64,000 nt of DNA from Rhodobacteraceae bacterium KLH11 (GTDB lineage: Bacteria; Pseudomonadota; Alphaproteobacteria; Rhodobacterales; Rhodobacteraceae): positions 332,519 through 396,518 of the forward strand of contig DS999531.1 of NCBI GenBank assembly GCA_000158135.1, in the 5' to 3' direction. A model generated the notes under the pieces. It was not told the origin of the DNA. It saw nothing but the letters and a program-made list of their open reading frames with translations, and did no database searches. Position 1 is the first letter of the stretch. Each line of letters begins with the position of its first letter. Made by a program: the position numbers and the translations under genes. Below, piece by piece: positions 1 through 9,638 of this stretch.

Positions 1-272
1 AGGAACTGCCTTTTAACAAACTGCGTTTCGCTTTGAACAAGGCACCGAAATTCACCGATCTCAATGGAAAAAGCCGGGTTAAACGGATGGGCGAAAGCCT
101 TGGTATCTCGATTGACCTGCTTTTGCCGGATGGTGGTAAACCGGTCATGCAAAGCGGTGATCATGGTCTGCCGCTGGCAAATTCGGCTGCCAAAAACCCG
201 CTGCGTCGTGAATTCGCCAAACTGGCCCAGTCGCTTCATAGCCTGGGCAACAGCGACGCTGAAGCCGCATAA
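1..272 (+). CDS. cpaE: CpaE/TadZ-like pilus assembly ATPase, C-terminal end only
   Basis: Only the last ~90 residues are present; the reading frame is open from the window edge to a TAA at 270-272. The fragment (FNKLRFALNKAPKFTD, then KRMGESLGISIDLLLPDGG) resembles the end of the MinD-like CpaE/TadZ ATPases, which localise the Tad pilus machine to the cell pole. No P-loop is visible because the N-terminal part lies outside the window. The assignment rests mainly on position: cpaF starts 18 bases downstream, followed by tadB and tadC, the usual Tad order. An internal ATG at 33 is not a likely start because the frame is open upstream. Confidence 0.75.
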   Translation, partial: ELPFNKLRFALNKAPKFTDLNGKSRVKRMGESLGISIDLLLPDGGKPVMQSGDHGLPLANSAAKNPLRREFAKLAQSLHSLGNSDAEAA

Positions 273-289
273 CACGAAGGAAAGCTGCC

Positions 290-1729
290 GTGTTTTCAAG
301 ATATAAAAAACAGCCTTCGGCACAGCCGGTTGAGACCCCTCCCCCCGCTGCCGCCCCGGCCACCGCACCGGCTGAAACCGCCAACACAACAGCTGTGGCC
401 CGCAAGCCGATCAAGAAGAAAGTCGCCGAAGTCGTCGGAAACGACAAGGAGCGCAAACGCAAAGAGCGGTTGGGCGAAATCAAGCTGGAACTGCATCGCG
501 AACTGCTTGAAAATCTGAACCTTGCGGCCCTTGAAAAGGCCGATGAAGCCGAACTGCGGACGGAAATCAGCGCGATTTCCAGCGAGGTTCTGGAAGCGCG
601 CAATATCGTTCTGAACCGCGAAGACCGCACCCAGCTGAACAAAGAGCTTTACGACGAGGTAACCGGGCTTGGGCCCTTAGAGACCTTGCTGCAGGATGAT
701 ACCGTCAACGATATCCTTGTGAACGGTCCGCAACAGATTTTTGTCGAGCGGTCGGGCAAGCTGGAAATCAGCGATATTACCTTCAAAGACGAAAAGCACC
801 TGATGCGGATCATCGACAAGATCGTCTCAGCAGTGGGGCGCCGTGTCGATGAATCCAACCCTTATGTTGACGCCCGTTTGGCTGATGGCTCGCGTTTCAA
901 CGCGATGGTGCCGCCGATTGCGGTGGACGGCTCGCTTGTATCCATTCGTAAGTTTAAAAAGGACAAGCTGGGCATTGACGATCTGGTCAATTTCGGCGCG
1001 TTTACTGAAGAAATGGCAGCCTATTTGCAGGCCGCTGTCTCAACGCGTCTGAACATCATCGTTTCCGGCGGTACAGGTTCCGGTAAAACAACCACGCTCA
1101 ACGCGCTCTCCAGTTTTATCGACGATGCCGAACGCATCCTGACGATTGAGGATACGGCGGAACTTCAGCTGCAACAGACCCATGTCGGCCGAATGGAAAG
1201 CCGCCCGCCCAATGTGGAAGGCAAAGGCGAGGTCAGCCCGCGTGATTGTCTGAAAAACGCCCTGCGTATGCGCCCTGACCGCATTATCGTGGGCGAGACG
1301 CGTGGCGCCGAGGTGATCGACATGTTGCAGGCGATGAACACCGGCCACGACGGGTCAATGACCACGATCCACGCCAACTCGGCCCGTGACGGGATCTCGC
1401 GTCTGGAAAACATGATTGCGATGGCGGGAATCGAAATGCCGATCAAGGCCGTCCGCAGCCAGATCTCATCTGCTGTGAACCTTCTGGTACAGGCCAGCCG
1501 TTTGCAGGACGGTTCGCGCCGCATGACATCGATCACCGAGATCACAGGCATGGAAGGTGATGTAATCTCGATGCAGGAAATATTTAAATTTCAACGCGTT
1601 GGACTGACACCAGACAACAAGATCATTGGCCATTTCACCGCCACAGGTGTGCGCAGCCACTACTCTGAGCGGTTCCGTCTGTGGGGATTCGATTTGCCCT
1701 CCTCGATCTACGATCCAACCACGATGTAG
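290..1729 (+). CDS. cpaF: CpaF/TadA secretion ATPase of the Tad (Flp) pilus
   Basis: This 479-residue hexameric ATPase powers assembly and retraction of the Tad/Flp pilus at the cytoplasmic face of the inner membrane. It has a Pro/Ala-rich, then Lys-rich N-terminal region (about residues 8-60), followed by a type II/IV secretion ATPase core. The Walker A motif GGTGSGKT lies at about residues 260-267, with IEDTAEL and the [11 protein letters not shown] (Walker B) region downstream, then the MTTIHANS histidine-box region. The start is GTG at 290 preceded by a purine-rich GAAGGAAAG. The length fits the CpaF family. tadB follows after 12 bases, so it is part of the Tad operon. Confidence 0.96.
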   Translation: MFSRYKKQPSAQPVETPPPAAAPATAPAETANTTAVARKPIKKKVAEVVGNDKERKRKERLGEIKLELHRELLENLNLAALEKADEAELRTEISAISSEVLEARNIVLNREDRTQLNKELYDEVTGLGPLETLLQDDTVNDILVNGPQQIFVERSGKLEISDITFKDEKHLMRIIDKIVSAVGRRVDESNPYVDARLADGSRFNAMVPPIAVDGSLVSIRKFKKDKLGIDDLVNFGAFTEEMAAYLQAAVSTRLNIIVSGGTGSGKTTTLNALSSFIDDAERILTIEDTAELQLQQTHVGRMESRPPNVEGKGEVSPRDCLKNALRMRPDRIIVGETRGAEVIDMLQAMNTGHDGSMTTIHANSARDGISRLENMIAMAGIEMPIKAVRSQISSAVNLLVQASRLQDGSRRMTSITEITGMEGDVISMQEIFKFQRVGLTPDNKIIGHFTATGVRSHYSERFRLWGFDLPSSIYDPTTM

Positions 1730-1741
1730 GAGATCAAAGAT

Positions 1742-2710
1742 ATGCAACTGCCTGTCGAGGCGCTCATCTACGTTGTGATTTTCGTTGGGGTATTCGCCCT
1801 TGTCGAAGGTATCTATCTCGTCGCGTTCGGAAAATCGATCAGCCTGAACAGCCGTGTCAATCGCAGGCTGGACATGATCGACAAAGGCGTCGGGCGCGAA
1901 CAGGTGCTGGAACAGCTGCGCAAGGAAATGCAGCAGCATATGAAATCGCAGAGCATTCCGCTCTATTCCCTGTTGGCGGACAAAGCACAAAAAGCGGCGA
2001 TTGCCTTCACCCCCAGACAATTGATCATGATCATGGCGCTGGTTTCGGGTCTGGTTTTCATGGCCCTCAGCATCGCGACCGCGACCGAGATAACCCTTCG
2101 GATCGCACTTTCAATCGCTATTGGTATTGGCGCGGTTTTCACCTGGGTCAACAACAAAGCCAAAAAACGCATGGCACTGATCGAAGAGCAACTGCCCGAT
2201 GCCGTGGAGCTCATGGTGCGGTCGCTGCGCGTCGGGAACCCGTTTGTGTCCTCGATCCAGATTGTTGCGAACGAGATTGAAGACCCCCTTGCAACCGAGT
2301 TCGGCATCATCTCGGACGAATCTGCCTATGGTCGGGATGTAGGCGAAGCGCTCAAGGATATGGCCGAGCGTCTGGACATGCAGGATTTACGGTTTCTGGC
2401 GGTCGCCGTCTCAATCCAGCAGCAATCAGGGGGCAACCTTGCGGACATTCTGGCCGGGCTAGCCAAGGTGATCCGCGCCCGCTTCCGTCTGTTTCGCCGG
2501 GTGAACGCCATCACTGCCGAGGCCAAATGGTCTGGCAAGTTCCTGTCGGGCTTTCCCGTGGCCTGCCTCGTATTCATTCTGGTCAATGATCCGAATTACT
2601 ACGACACGGTTCTGGATGAACCCTATTTCATTCCCGCGTGTTTCTTCGTTGGCTTCATGCTGACATTGAACCTGATCGTCATGCGCATCCTGACCAACAT
2701 CAAGGTATAA
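1742..2710 (+). CDS. tadB: TadB inner-membrane platform protein (type II secretion F domain)
   Basis: 322 residues. TadB and TadC together form the inner-membrane platform that couples the CpaF motor to pilin insertion. The sequence shows an N-terminal membrane helix (about 5-27), a hydrophobic pair near 95-140, a soluble type II secretion F domain (about 160-285, including EEQLPDAVELMVRSLRVG) and a C-terminal pair of membrane helices. ATG at 1742 follows AGGAGATCAAAGAT, a good ribosome site. It sits between cpaF and tadC with gaps of about 10 bases, indicating one operon. Confidence 0.95.
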   Translation: MQLPVEALIYVVIFVGVFALVEGIYLVAFGKSISLNSRVNRRLDMIDKGVGREQVLEQLRKEMQQHMKSQSIPLYSLLADKAQKAAIAFTPRQLIMIMALVSGLVFMALSIATATEITLRIALSIAIGIGAVFTWVNNKAKKRMALIEEQLPDAVELMVRSLRVGNPFVSSIQIVANEIEDPLATEFGIISDESAYGRDVGEALKDMAERLDMQDLRFLAVAVSIQQQSGGNLADILAGLAKVIRARFRLFRRVNAITAEAKWSGKFLSGFPVACLVFILVNDPNYYDTVLDEPYFIPACFFVGFMLTLNLIVMRILTNIKV

Positions 2711-2720
2711 AGGCTTAGCG

Positions 2721-3698
2721 ATGGAAATTCTGAATCAAATCAATGAGTTTCTGAAACAGAACCTGGGAGAGTTCGGCCCCCTGATTGTTGTCGGGATACT
2801 GGGATTGTTCATGATCCTTGTCACAATTCCACTGATGCTGAATCAGCCGGAAGATCCTTTGAAGAAGCTGCAGAAATCGAATTCTGCGCCAAAAAACAAT
2901 AAGAAAGAGAAGAAAGAGCGCCTCAGAACGGCAAGCCGCAATGAACAGCTTGAGAAGTTTGCCAACTTTCTCGAACCGAAAGATCAGGAAGAATACAGCG
3001 CCGTCCAGCTGAAACTGCGTCAGGCAGGTTATCAATCGAAAGATGCGGTTCGCTTCTATCACTTTGCGCAGTTTGCGCTGGGCATTGTTGGCATTCTGAT
3101 CGGTGTCTCGCTGGTTACCGTTTTTGCAGGCGATCAGGAGTTTGACTCGACCCAATTGCTGATCCGCGTACTTGTTCCCGGGGTGGTCGGGTATTTCGTA
3201 CCCAAATACTGGATTACGCGACGCGTTGAAGAGCGCAAGGAAGCCATCGTCAATGGCTTCCCGGATACGCTCGATCTGATGCTGGTTTGTGTTGAGGCCG
3301 GGCAATCCCTGGATCAGGCGATCGTTCGCGTTGCGGCAGAGATGAAAGCGTCATATCCCGATATCGCGCTTGAGTTTGAAGTCGTCGCCTATGAAATGAA
3401 GGCCGGTAAAGAAAAAGACACTGTATTGCGCGATTTCGCAACACGTTGCGGGGTTCAGGATGTCAGCGCCTTTGTTACAGTGATGATCCAGTCGGCAGCT
3501 TTCGGGACGTCAATCGCCGACGCGCTGCGGGTTTATTCCGACGAAATGCGTGACAAACGCGTTATGCGCGCCGAAGAAGCCGCAAACAAGTTGCCAACAA
3601 AAATGACACTTGCCACAATGATGCTGACCGTTCCCCCATTGCTGGTCATTCTTGTTGGTCCTTCGGCAAAAGGTATCATGGCGTTTGGAGCCCAATAA
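2721..3698 (+). CDS. tadC: TadC inner-membrane platform protein (type II secretion F domain)
   Basis: 325 residues, the second GspF-like subunit of the Tad platform. There is an N-terminal membrane helix (about 18-38), a charged Lys/Arg-rich cytoplasmic stretch (about 55-95), a hydrophobic hairpin (about 107-165), then the F domain, with the conserved GFPDTLDLMLVCVEAGQSLD region near residue 180, and a C-terminal membrane helix. The motif layout matches TadC rather than TadB. It starts 10 bases after tadB. The downstream TPR lipoprotein frame may begin inside its last codons. Confidence 0.94.
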   Translation: MEILNQINEFLKQNLGEFGPLIVVGILGLFMILVTIPLMLNQPEDPLKKLQKSNSAPKNNKKEKKERLRTASRNEQLEKFANFLEPKDQEEYSAVQLKLRQAGYQSKDAVRFYHFAQFALGIVGILIGVSLVTVFAGDQEFDSTQLLIRVLVPGVVGYFVPKYWITRRVEERKEAIVNGFPDTLDLMLVCVEAGQSLDQAIVRVAAEMKASYPDIALEFEVVAYEMKAGKEKDTVLRDFATRCGVQDVSAFVTVMIQSAAFGTSIADALRVYSDEMRDKRVMRAEEAANKLPTKMTLATMMLTVPPLLVILVGPSAKGIMAFGAQ

Positions 3699-3738
3699 CG
3701 CTCACACCCATTCAGGCAAGGCTGGAAACCTCAAAAGG

Positions 3739-4296
3739 TTGCGCCTCCGTACAATCATTCAGGCCGCCATGGTTCTCGCCATGGTGGCTTCTTGCACTGA
3801 AACGCGCGCGCCGGATGACCCGTTTGCGCCGGGAGTTGATCCCGACGGCCCTGCCATTGACGAAATCGCTGTCGGGAATCGTCTGATGGCCGCAGGTGAA
3901 TTTGAGCTTGCGATTGAATCCTTCACCCGCGCCGCCTTGCAACAAGGCATGACGCCAGAGGTGCTTACCTCTTTGGGCACTGCCAATCTGGGCCTGCGCC
4001 GGATCGGGCAGGCTGAGCCCCTGCTGCGCCGGGCGGTTGAGGATGATCCGGAATGGCCCGTGGCGTGGAACAATCTGGGTGTGTTCCTCATCGAGACAGG
4101 TGAATACGCCGAAGCCTCACAGGTATTTCGCCGGGCCTATGCGCTGGATAATGGCGAAAGTGACGCAATCCGTGACAATCTTCGGTTAGCACTCGCAAAA
4201 ATGGAAAATCCTGTTAATAATACCCCACAAGAACAAGAATTTGAGCTGGAGCAGCGTGGCAACGGGCAATTTGTTCTGCGCAAAATCCAGCAATAG
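3739..4296 (+). CDS. tadD: TPR lipoprotein, TadD-like (first of two)
   Basis: About 185 residues in the form chosen here. The start is uncertain: the frame is open from 3652 (overlapping tadC), but a TTG at 3739 gives a compact lipoprotein signal with basic n-region, hydrophobic stretch and lipobox MVASC. The ATG at 3769 would leave too short a signal. The mature part carries tetratricopeptide repeats (about residues 50-150, e.g. AWNNLGVFLIETGEYAEASQ). TadD-type lipoproteins support assembly of the Tad secretin in the outer membrane; that role is known for the family and inferred here from context. A second TPR lipoprotein follows directly. Confidence 0.85.
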   Translation: MRLRTIIQAAMVLAMVASCTETRAPDDPFAPGVDPDGPAIDEIAVGNRLMAAGEFELAIESFTRAALQQGMTPEVLTSLGTANLGLRRIGQAEPLLRRAVEDDPEWPVAWNNLGVFLIETGEYAEASQVFRRAYALDNGESDAIRDNLRLALAKMENPVNNTPQEQEFELEQRGNGQFVLRKIQQ

Positions 4297-4321
4297 AGGC
4301 AGAGCAGTAAAGGACGCAAAA

Positions 4322-5173
4322 ATGCGCCAACCCTTTTTGATTCCCACAATGCTTGTGTGCGGGCTGGTTGTGACCGCCTGCGCAAAAGAAACCGAAGAGG
4401 AAAAGGTCGAACGCACATTTCAGGAAGTGAACGTCATCGACGAGACCAACCTGAACGATGTGATGCTGAACGCGGCCGACCCGAATGAGGCGGTCACCTA
4501 TTTCCGTGGTGCGGCCGCCAAGAACCCCGACCGGATCGATCTTCAGCGCGGCCTTGCGATTACGCTGACCCGCGCGAAACGCAGCACCGAAGCTGCTGCA
4601 GCCTGGAAACGTGTGCTTGGCATGAAAGGCGCGAATAACGCGGATCGTGTCGAATACGCCAATGCGCAGGTTCGTAGCGGCAACTGGAGCGGCGCCCGGG
4701 CAACGCTGGACAAGATCCCCCCGACCTATGAAACCTTCAAGCGGTATCGGTTGGAGGCGCTGGTTGCAGATTCGCAAAAAGACTGGAAACGCGCCGATCA
4801 CTTCTATGAAACTGCCGTTGGTCTGACGACGCGCCCGGCGGGTGTGATGAACAACTGGGGATATTCCAAGCTCACCCGCGGGCAATATGCCGAAGCCGAG
4901 CGCCTGTTCACTGATGCGATCCGTCAGGATAACTCGTTGTTTACGGCCAAGAATAACCTCGTTCTGGCACGCAGCGCCCAAGGTAATTACAGCGTTCCGG
5001 TGGTCCCGATGACGCAAGCCGAGCGCGCCCTGCTATTGAATACCATGGCGATTTCGGCAGTGAAGCAGGGCGATGTGAACCTTGCCAAGAACCTCTATCG
5101 CGAAGCCATTGCCACCCATCCGCAGCATTATGACGAGGCTGTCCGGTCGCTCCGCGCGCTTGAGGAAGCCTGA
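4322..5173 (+). CDS. TPR lipoprotein, TadD-like (second of two)
   Basis: 283 residues from the ATG at 4322. This start is chosen because it gives a clean lipoprotein signal ending in the lipobox VTAC; the longer open frame from 4241 overlaps the previous gene and has no signal. Tetratricopeptide-like helical pairs run from about residue 55 to the end (e.g. NWGYSKLTRGQYAEAERLF). It likely acts with the preceding lipoprotein in Tad secretin assembly or pilus stability. Spacing on both sides is tight (25 bases upstream, 3 downstream), so it belongs to the tad operon. The family (TPR repeat) is clear; the specific role is inferred. Confidence 0.85.
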   Translation: MRQPFLIPTMLVCGLVVTACAKETEEEKVERTFQEVNVIDETNLNDVMLNAADPNEAVTYFRGAAAKNPDRIDLQRGLAITLTRAKRSTEAAAAWKRVLGMKGANNADRVEYANAQVRSGNWSGARATLDKIPPTYETFKRYRLEALVADSQKDWKRADHFYETAVGLTTRPAGVMNNWGYSKLTRGQYAEAERLFTDAIRQDNSLFTAKNNLVLARSAQGNYSVPVVPMTQAERALLLNTMAISAVKQGDVNLAKNLYREAIATHPQHYDEAVRSLRALEEA

Positions 5174-5176
5174 TTC

Positions 5177-5722
5177 ATGGTCATACCTGCGGCAGCAGCA
5201 GCGTGGTTCTTGCCCTTTGTTCTGCCGATCTGCTTTTACGTTGCCTTTACGGACATGCGTGAGATGCGGATCAAGAACCACGCGGTTGTAGCGCTGGCGC
5301 TTGTATTCGTTGTGGTCGGGCTTGTCGCGCTTCCTCCGTGGCAGGCCCCGTGGGTTCCGGGCAATATCGGCCCCATTTTCCTGACGCTGCCCGTCTATGG
5401 CTGGCAATTGTTCCACATGATCGTGGTATTGATCGTCGGCATTGTGCTGAACGCCGCCGGTGTCATGGGGGCTGGCGATGCCAAATTCTGTGCGGCCGCG
5501 GCAGCCTTCATATGGCTGGGCGATCTGATGATCCTCATGATCATTCTGGCCTCTACCATGCTTGGGGCCTTTTTTGCCCATCGGCTGGCCAAATACAGCG
5601 GGCTGCGCCAGATTGCCCCGCATTGGGAAAGCTGGGATCGCGGCAAGCAATTCCCCATGGGGCTGACCTTGGCGGGAAGCCTCGCCATCTATCTGATATT
5701 GGGCATAATCCACGGATCGTAA
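5177..5722 (+). CDS. cpaA: Prepilin peptidase CpaA/TadV (A24 family)
   Basis: 181 residues, very hydrophobic with about five or six membrane helices. It cleaves the leader of Flp-type prepilins at the inner membrane. The two catalytic aspartates of A24 peptidases are visible: one in FTDMREMRIKN (about residues 28-38) and one in the GAGDAKF motif (about 98-104). It lacks the N-terminal methyltransferase-like domain of PilD, as is usual for CpaA/TadV. The start is ATG at 5177, three bases after the TPR gene stop, so it is probably co-translated. Confidence 0.93.
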   Translation: MVIPAAAAAWFLPFVLPICFYVAFTDMREMRIKNHAVVALALVFVVVGLVALPPWQAPWVPGNIGPIFLTLPVYGWQLFHMIVVLIVGIVLNAAGVMGAGDAKFCAAAAAFIWLGDLMILMIILASTMLGAFFAHRLAKYSGLRQIAPHWESWDRGKQFPMGLTLAGSLAIYLILGIIHGS

Positions 5723-5838
5723 ACAATCATCAGCGCGCCTTGCCTGCGCCTTTGTCCTGCCACAAATCCGCGCCAAATTTCGAAAAAGCGGCCCTGCTTG
5801 GGCCTTTGGTGTGATTTTTGGATGGACGAGCCCCGCTC

Positions 5839-7146
5839 ATGAACATGCAGACCTCCTCTGTGATTGCCCCCCCTGCCCCCAGGGGACTGGGTGAAATGCA
5901 ACTTCCGCTGGTGATGATGCGGGATATTCTACTGAAGACGATCTTTCGTAAAAATGTGGATACGGTCAGCCAGATCGCCGAGGCAGTCTGTCTGCCCGGA
6001 TCAGTAACACAGGAACTCGTCGATATCGCCCGCGAGCAGAAACTGCTTGAGGCGACCGGGACGCTGAATGCCAATTCCGGTAACGAGATGGGCTATCAGC
6101 TGACCGATGCAGGCAAAGCCCGTGCGTTGGATGCGCTGAGCCAGTCGGAATATTTTGGGGCCATGCCGGTGCCGCTGGATGTGTATCGGGAACAGGTCAA
6201 GCGCCAGTCGATCCGCAATATTCAGGTTACCCGGGATCAATTGACCGGCGCCATGGGCCATCTGGTCCTGCCCGACAGCCTGCTGGATCATCTGGGCCCG
6301 GCGGTCAGTGCCGGGCGGTCGATTCTGATGTACGGGCCACCGGGCAACGGTAAATCCTCAATCTCCAACGGGATTCGTGATGCGCTTGGGGATAACGTTT
6401 ATGTTCCGTGGGCCATCGAATATGCAGGTCAGGTGATCACGGTCTATGATCCGATCGTGCATACTGCGATCGAGCAAGAGGCCGACGACCCCAACAGCCT
6501 GCGCCGCCGCAAACGATTCGATACGCGTTATGTGCAATGCGAACGCCCCACCGTTGTCACCGGTGGTGAGCTGTCGCTCAGCATGCTCGACCTTGTGTAC
6601 AACCCCACCGCGCGAACCTATCAGGCGCCGCTGCAACTGAAATCCACCGGCGGCATCTTCATCGTGGACGACCTTGGGCGTCAGGCCGAACCCCCTCAGG
6701 CCCTGATCAACCGCTGGATCGTTCCGCTGGAAGAACGCAAGGATATCCTTGGTCTGCAATCGGGTGAGAAATTCGAAGTCCCCTTCGATACGCTGGTCAT
6801 CTTCTCGACCAACTTCCACCCGAACGAAATCTTCGACCAGGCGGCCCTGCGCCGGATCTTCTTCAAGATCAAGATTGATGGCCCCAATCAGGAGAATTTC
6901 CTGAAAATTTTCGCCATGGTGGCCCGCAAGCGCGGGATGCCGCTGGATGAGGCCGCGCTGGTGCATCTGCTGAAGGTCAAATACCCGACGATCCAGAACA
7001 TCTATGCCAACTATCAGCCGATCTTCCTGATCGACCAGATGATCTCGATCTGTGAATTCGAAGGCATTCCCTATCAGATGAGCCCTGACCTGATTGACCG
7101 CGCCTGGGCGAACATGTTCGTCAAGGAAGAGAAGATCGTTCATTAA
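5839..7146 (+). CDS. Winged-helix AAA+ ATPase linked to the Tad locus, function unknown
   Basis: 435 residues from ATG 5839; the frame is open from a TTG at 5818, but the region before the ATG has no conserved look. The N-terminal ~110 residues resemble a winged-helix domain (an ILLKTIF-VDTVSQIAEAV helix pair, then a wing ending in YQLTDAGKARA). A AAA+ core follows: Walker A GPPGNGKSS at about 166-174, a Walker B-like IFIVDD near 274-279 (Asp-Asp, not the usual Asp-Glu), a sensor-1 STN near 324, and an ALRRIFF arginine-finger region. It follows the Tad genes after 116 bases. I do not know its target; a role in regulating or remodelling the Tad machine is inference from location only. Confidence 0.82.
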   Translation: MNMQTSSVIAPPAPRGLGEMQLPLVMMRDILLKTIFRKNVDTVSQIAEAVCLPGSVTQELVDIAREQKLLEATGTLNANSGNEMGYQLTDAGKARALDALSQSEYFGAMPVPLDVYREQVKRQSIRNIQVTRDQLTGAMGHLVLPDSLLDHLGPAVSAGRSILMYGPPGNGKSSISNGIRDALGDNVYVPWAIEYAGQVITVYDPIVHTAIEQEADDPNSLRRRKRFDTRYVQCERPTVVTGGELSLSMLDLVYNPTARTYQAPLQLKSTGGIFIVDDLGRQAEPPQALINRWIVPLEERKDILGLQSGEKFEVPFDTLVIFSTNFHPNEIFDQAALRRIFFKIKIDGPNQENFLKIFAMVARKRGMPLDEAALVHLLKVKYPTIQNIYANYQPIFLIDQMISICEFEGIPYQMSPDLIDRAWANMFVKEEKIVH

Positions 7147-7185
7147 CCCCCTGTCCTTCTGATCCCGGGCGGTTAATCTGCGATT

Positions 7186-9597
7186 ATGACGCAGATTCCC
7201 GCCCGGATCACGGATTGGTTTTCCACCAAAGGCTGGTCGATCCACCCACATCAGCAAGAGATGTTCGACCGGGCGCAGGAACCTGCAACATTGCTGATCG
7301 CGCCAACTGGCGGTGGCAAAACGATGGCCGGTTTTCTGCCGACACTGGCAGAACTGGCCGAAGGGCAGCATACGGGCCTGCATACGCTCTATGTCTCGCC
7401 GCTCAAGGCGCTGGCGGCGGATATCGGGCGCAATCTGCGCGAACCGGTCGAAGACATTGGCCTGCCCATCCGGATCGAGGATCGCACCGGAGATACCAGC
7501 GCCACGCAAAAGAAACGCCAGCGTGCAGACCCGCCGCATATCCTGCTGACAACGCCGGAAAGCCTTGCGCTGCTGACCTCTTATGAAGACGCGCCGCGAA
7601 TGTTCAGGGGCGTCCAGCGCATCATCGTTGATGAAATACATGCGCTTGCCGAAAGCAAACGCGGTGATCAGCTGATGCTGGCGCTGGCGCGTTTGCAGAC
7701 GCTCTGCCCCGGTCTGCGTCGCGTCGGCTTGTCAGCCACGGTGGAAGATCCCGAAGCCATCGCATGTTTTCTGGCCCGCCATCCTGATCCTTGCCGGATC
7801 ATTCAGGCTGATCCCGGCCCCGATCCCGATATCTCGATGCTGAAAACGGCAGAGATGCCACCATGGTCGGGCGGCGGGGCGGCCTATGCGATCCCGGCGG
7901 TGATGGCGCAGATCAAGCAACACAAGACGACGCTGATCTTTCACAACACCCGTGCGCAGGCCGAGATTTTCTTTCACAATCTCTGGCTGGCCAATGAGGA
8001 CGGGCTGCCCATCGGCATCCATCACGGCAGTCTGGACCGGCAGCAACGTGAGCGGGTTGAGGCCGCCATGGTTCGCGGCGATCTGCGGGCGATTGTCTGC
8101 ACCGGCAGCCTCGATCTGGGGATTGACTGGGGCGATGTCGATCTGGTGATCCAGATCGGCGCACCCAAGAACGTCAAGCGGCTGGTGCAACGGATCGGGC
8201 GTGCAAACCATCGGTACAATGCCCCCTCCAAGGCGCTTCTGGTCCCCGCAAACCGCTTTGAGGTGGTTGAATGCGTGGCCGCGCTTGAAGCCGCACAGGC
8301 GCATGATCTGGACGGAGAGCCGCGCGGAACAGGCCCGCGCGACGTGTTGTGCCAACATATCCTGATCGCGGCTGCGGCGGGCCCTTTTGAGGCTGATGCC
8401 CTATACGCCGAAATGCGGGTTGCAGGGCCTTATGCACACCTCACACGCAGCGCGTTTGACGCCTGTCTGGAGTTCTGCGCCACCGGGGGCTACGCCCTGC
8501 GGGCCTATGATCGCTGGCAGCGATTGCAGCAGCGCCCCGATGGGACATGGCAATTGCGCGATCCCCGGGCGGCGCAACGTATCCGTATGAATCTGGGCAC
8601 CATTCAGGATACTGACACGCTGAAGGTGCGCCTGAAACGCAGTCGCGGTGGCAAACCGCTTGGTGAGGTCGAGGAAGCCTTCGCAGCCTCGTTGACGCCC
8701 GGTGACACCTTCCTGATCGGCGGTCAGATCGTCCGCTATGAAGGCCTGCGCGAGATGGTGGTCGAAGTCAGCCGCCGCGCCGACCGCAAGCCCAGGATCG
8801 CCACCTTCTCGGGCACGAAATTCGCAACCTCCACGCAGCTGAGCGATCGGATATTGCGGATGTTCGCGCAGCCGGATTGGCCTCAGCTGCCCCGCCACAC
8901 GGCCGAGTGGCTGGCGCTGCAGCGCGAGATATCGCAGTTGCCGCAAGCCGATCGCCTGCTGATCGAAAGCTTCCCGGATCGGGGGCGCGAACATCTCTGC
9001 GTTTATGGCTTTGCCGGTCGCAACGCGCAGCAGACACTGGGGTTGCTGCTGACCAAACGGATGGAGGAAGAGGGTCTCGCCCCGTTGGGTTTTGTTGCCA
9101 CCGATTATGCCACACTGATCTGGGGGCTCGATGCAGTGACCGACCCCCGGCCCTTGTTCCGGCTGGACGCCTTGCGCGACGGGCTAGAAACCTGGCTGGC
9201 GGGCAATGCGGTGATGAAGCGCACCTTCCGCGCCTCAGCCACCATCGCCGGTCTGATCGAGCGCAACACCGGCGGGCAACGCAAAAGCGGGCGGCAGGCG
9301 ACCTTCTCGTCAGATATCCTCTATGACACGTTGCTGAAATACGACCCGGACCACCTGCTGATGCAGATCACCCGGGAAGAGGCCATGCGCGGGCTGGTCG
9401 ATTTCGGACGCATCGAAGCAATGATCGCCCGTATCGAAGATCGTATCGACCTGCTGCGGCTGGACCGTGTTTCCCCCCTTGCCGCGCCGCTGTTTCTGGA
9501 GGTCGGCAAGGTTCCCGTCAAAGGCGAAGCCGAAGAGCGTCTGCTGGCCGAAGAAAGCGCCCGCCTGCTGCGGGCCGCCGGGCTGAGCCCTGCGTGA
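7186..9597 (+). CDS. Ligase-associated Lhr-like DEXH-box DNA helicase
   Basis: 803 residues. It belongs to the superfamily 2 Lhr-type helicases found with ATP-dependent ligases in a DNA damage response set. Visible motifs are Walker A APTGGGKT (about 39-46), DEIH for motif II in VDEIHALAESKRGD, and SATV for motif III; the second RecA domain has FHNTRAQAE, GIHHGSLD and QRIGRANHR (motif VI). The C-terminal half carries the Lhr winged-helix and DUF1998-like regions. ATG at 7186. The stop overlaps a GTG codon of the downstream phosphoesterase, indicating translational coupling. The partner ligase and exonuclease are not in this window. Confidence 0.92.
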   Translation: MTQIPARITDWFSTKGWSIHPHQQEMFDRAQEPATLLIAPTGGGKTMAGFLPTLAELAEGQHTGLHTLYVSPLKALAADIGRNLREPVEDIGLPIRIEDRTGDTSATQKKRQRADPPHILLTTPESLALLTSYEDAPRMFRGVQRIIVDEIHALAESKRGDQLMLALARLQTLCPGLRRVGLSATVEDPEAIACFLARHPDPCRIIQADPGPDPDISMLKTAEMPPWSGGGAAYAIPAVMAQIKQHKTTLIFHNTRAQAEIFFHNLWLANEDGLPIGIHHGSLDRQQRERVEAAMVRGDLRAIVCTGSLDLGIDWGDVDLVIQIGAPKNVKRLVQRIGRANHRYNAPSKALLVPANRFEVVECVAALEAAQAHDLDGEPRGTGPRDVLCQHILIAAAAGPFEADALYAEMRVAGPYAHLTRSAFDACLEFCATGGYALRAYDRWQRLQQRPDGTWQLRDPRAAQRIRMNLGTIQDTDTLKVRLKRSRGGKPLGEVEEAFAASLTPGDTFLIGGQIVRYEGLREMVVEVSRRADRKPRIATFSGTKFATSTQLSDRILRMFAQPDWPQLPRHTAEWLALQREISQLPQADRLLIESFPDRGREHLCVYGFAGRNAQQTLGLLLTKRMEEEGLAPLGFVATDYATLIWGLDAVTDPRPLFRLDALRDGLETWLAGNAVMKRTFRASATIAGLIERNTGGQRKSGRQATFSSDILYDTLLKYDPDHLLMQITREEAMRGLVDFGRIEAMIARIEDRIDLLRLDRVSPLAAPLFLEVGKVPVKGEAEERLLAEESARLLRAAGLSPA

Positions 9598-9638
9598 AGC
9601 CCCTTGCCCAGCCTGCCGAAACAAGCGAAGAACGGATC

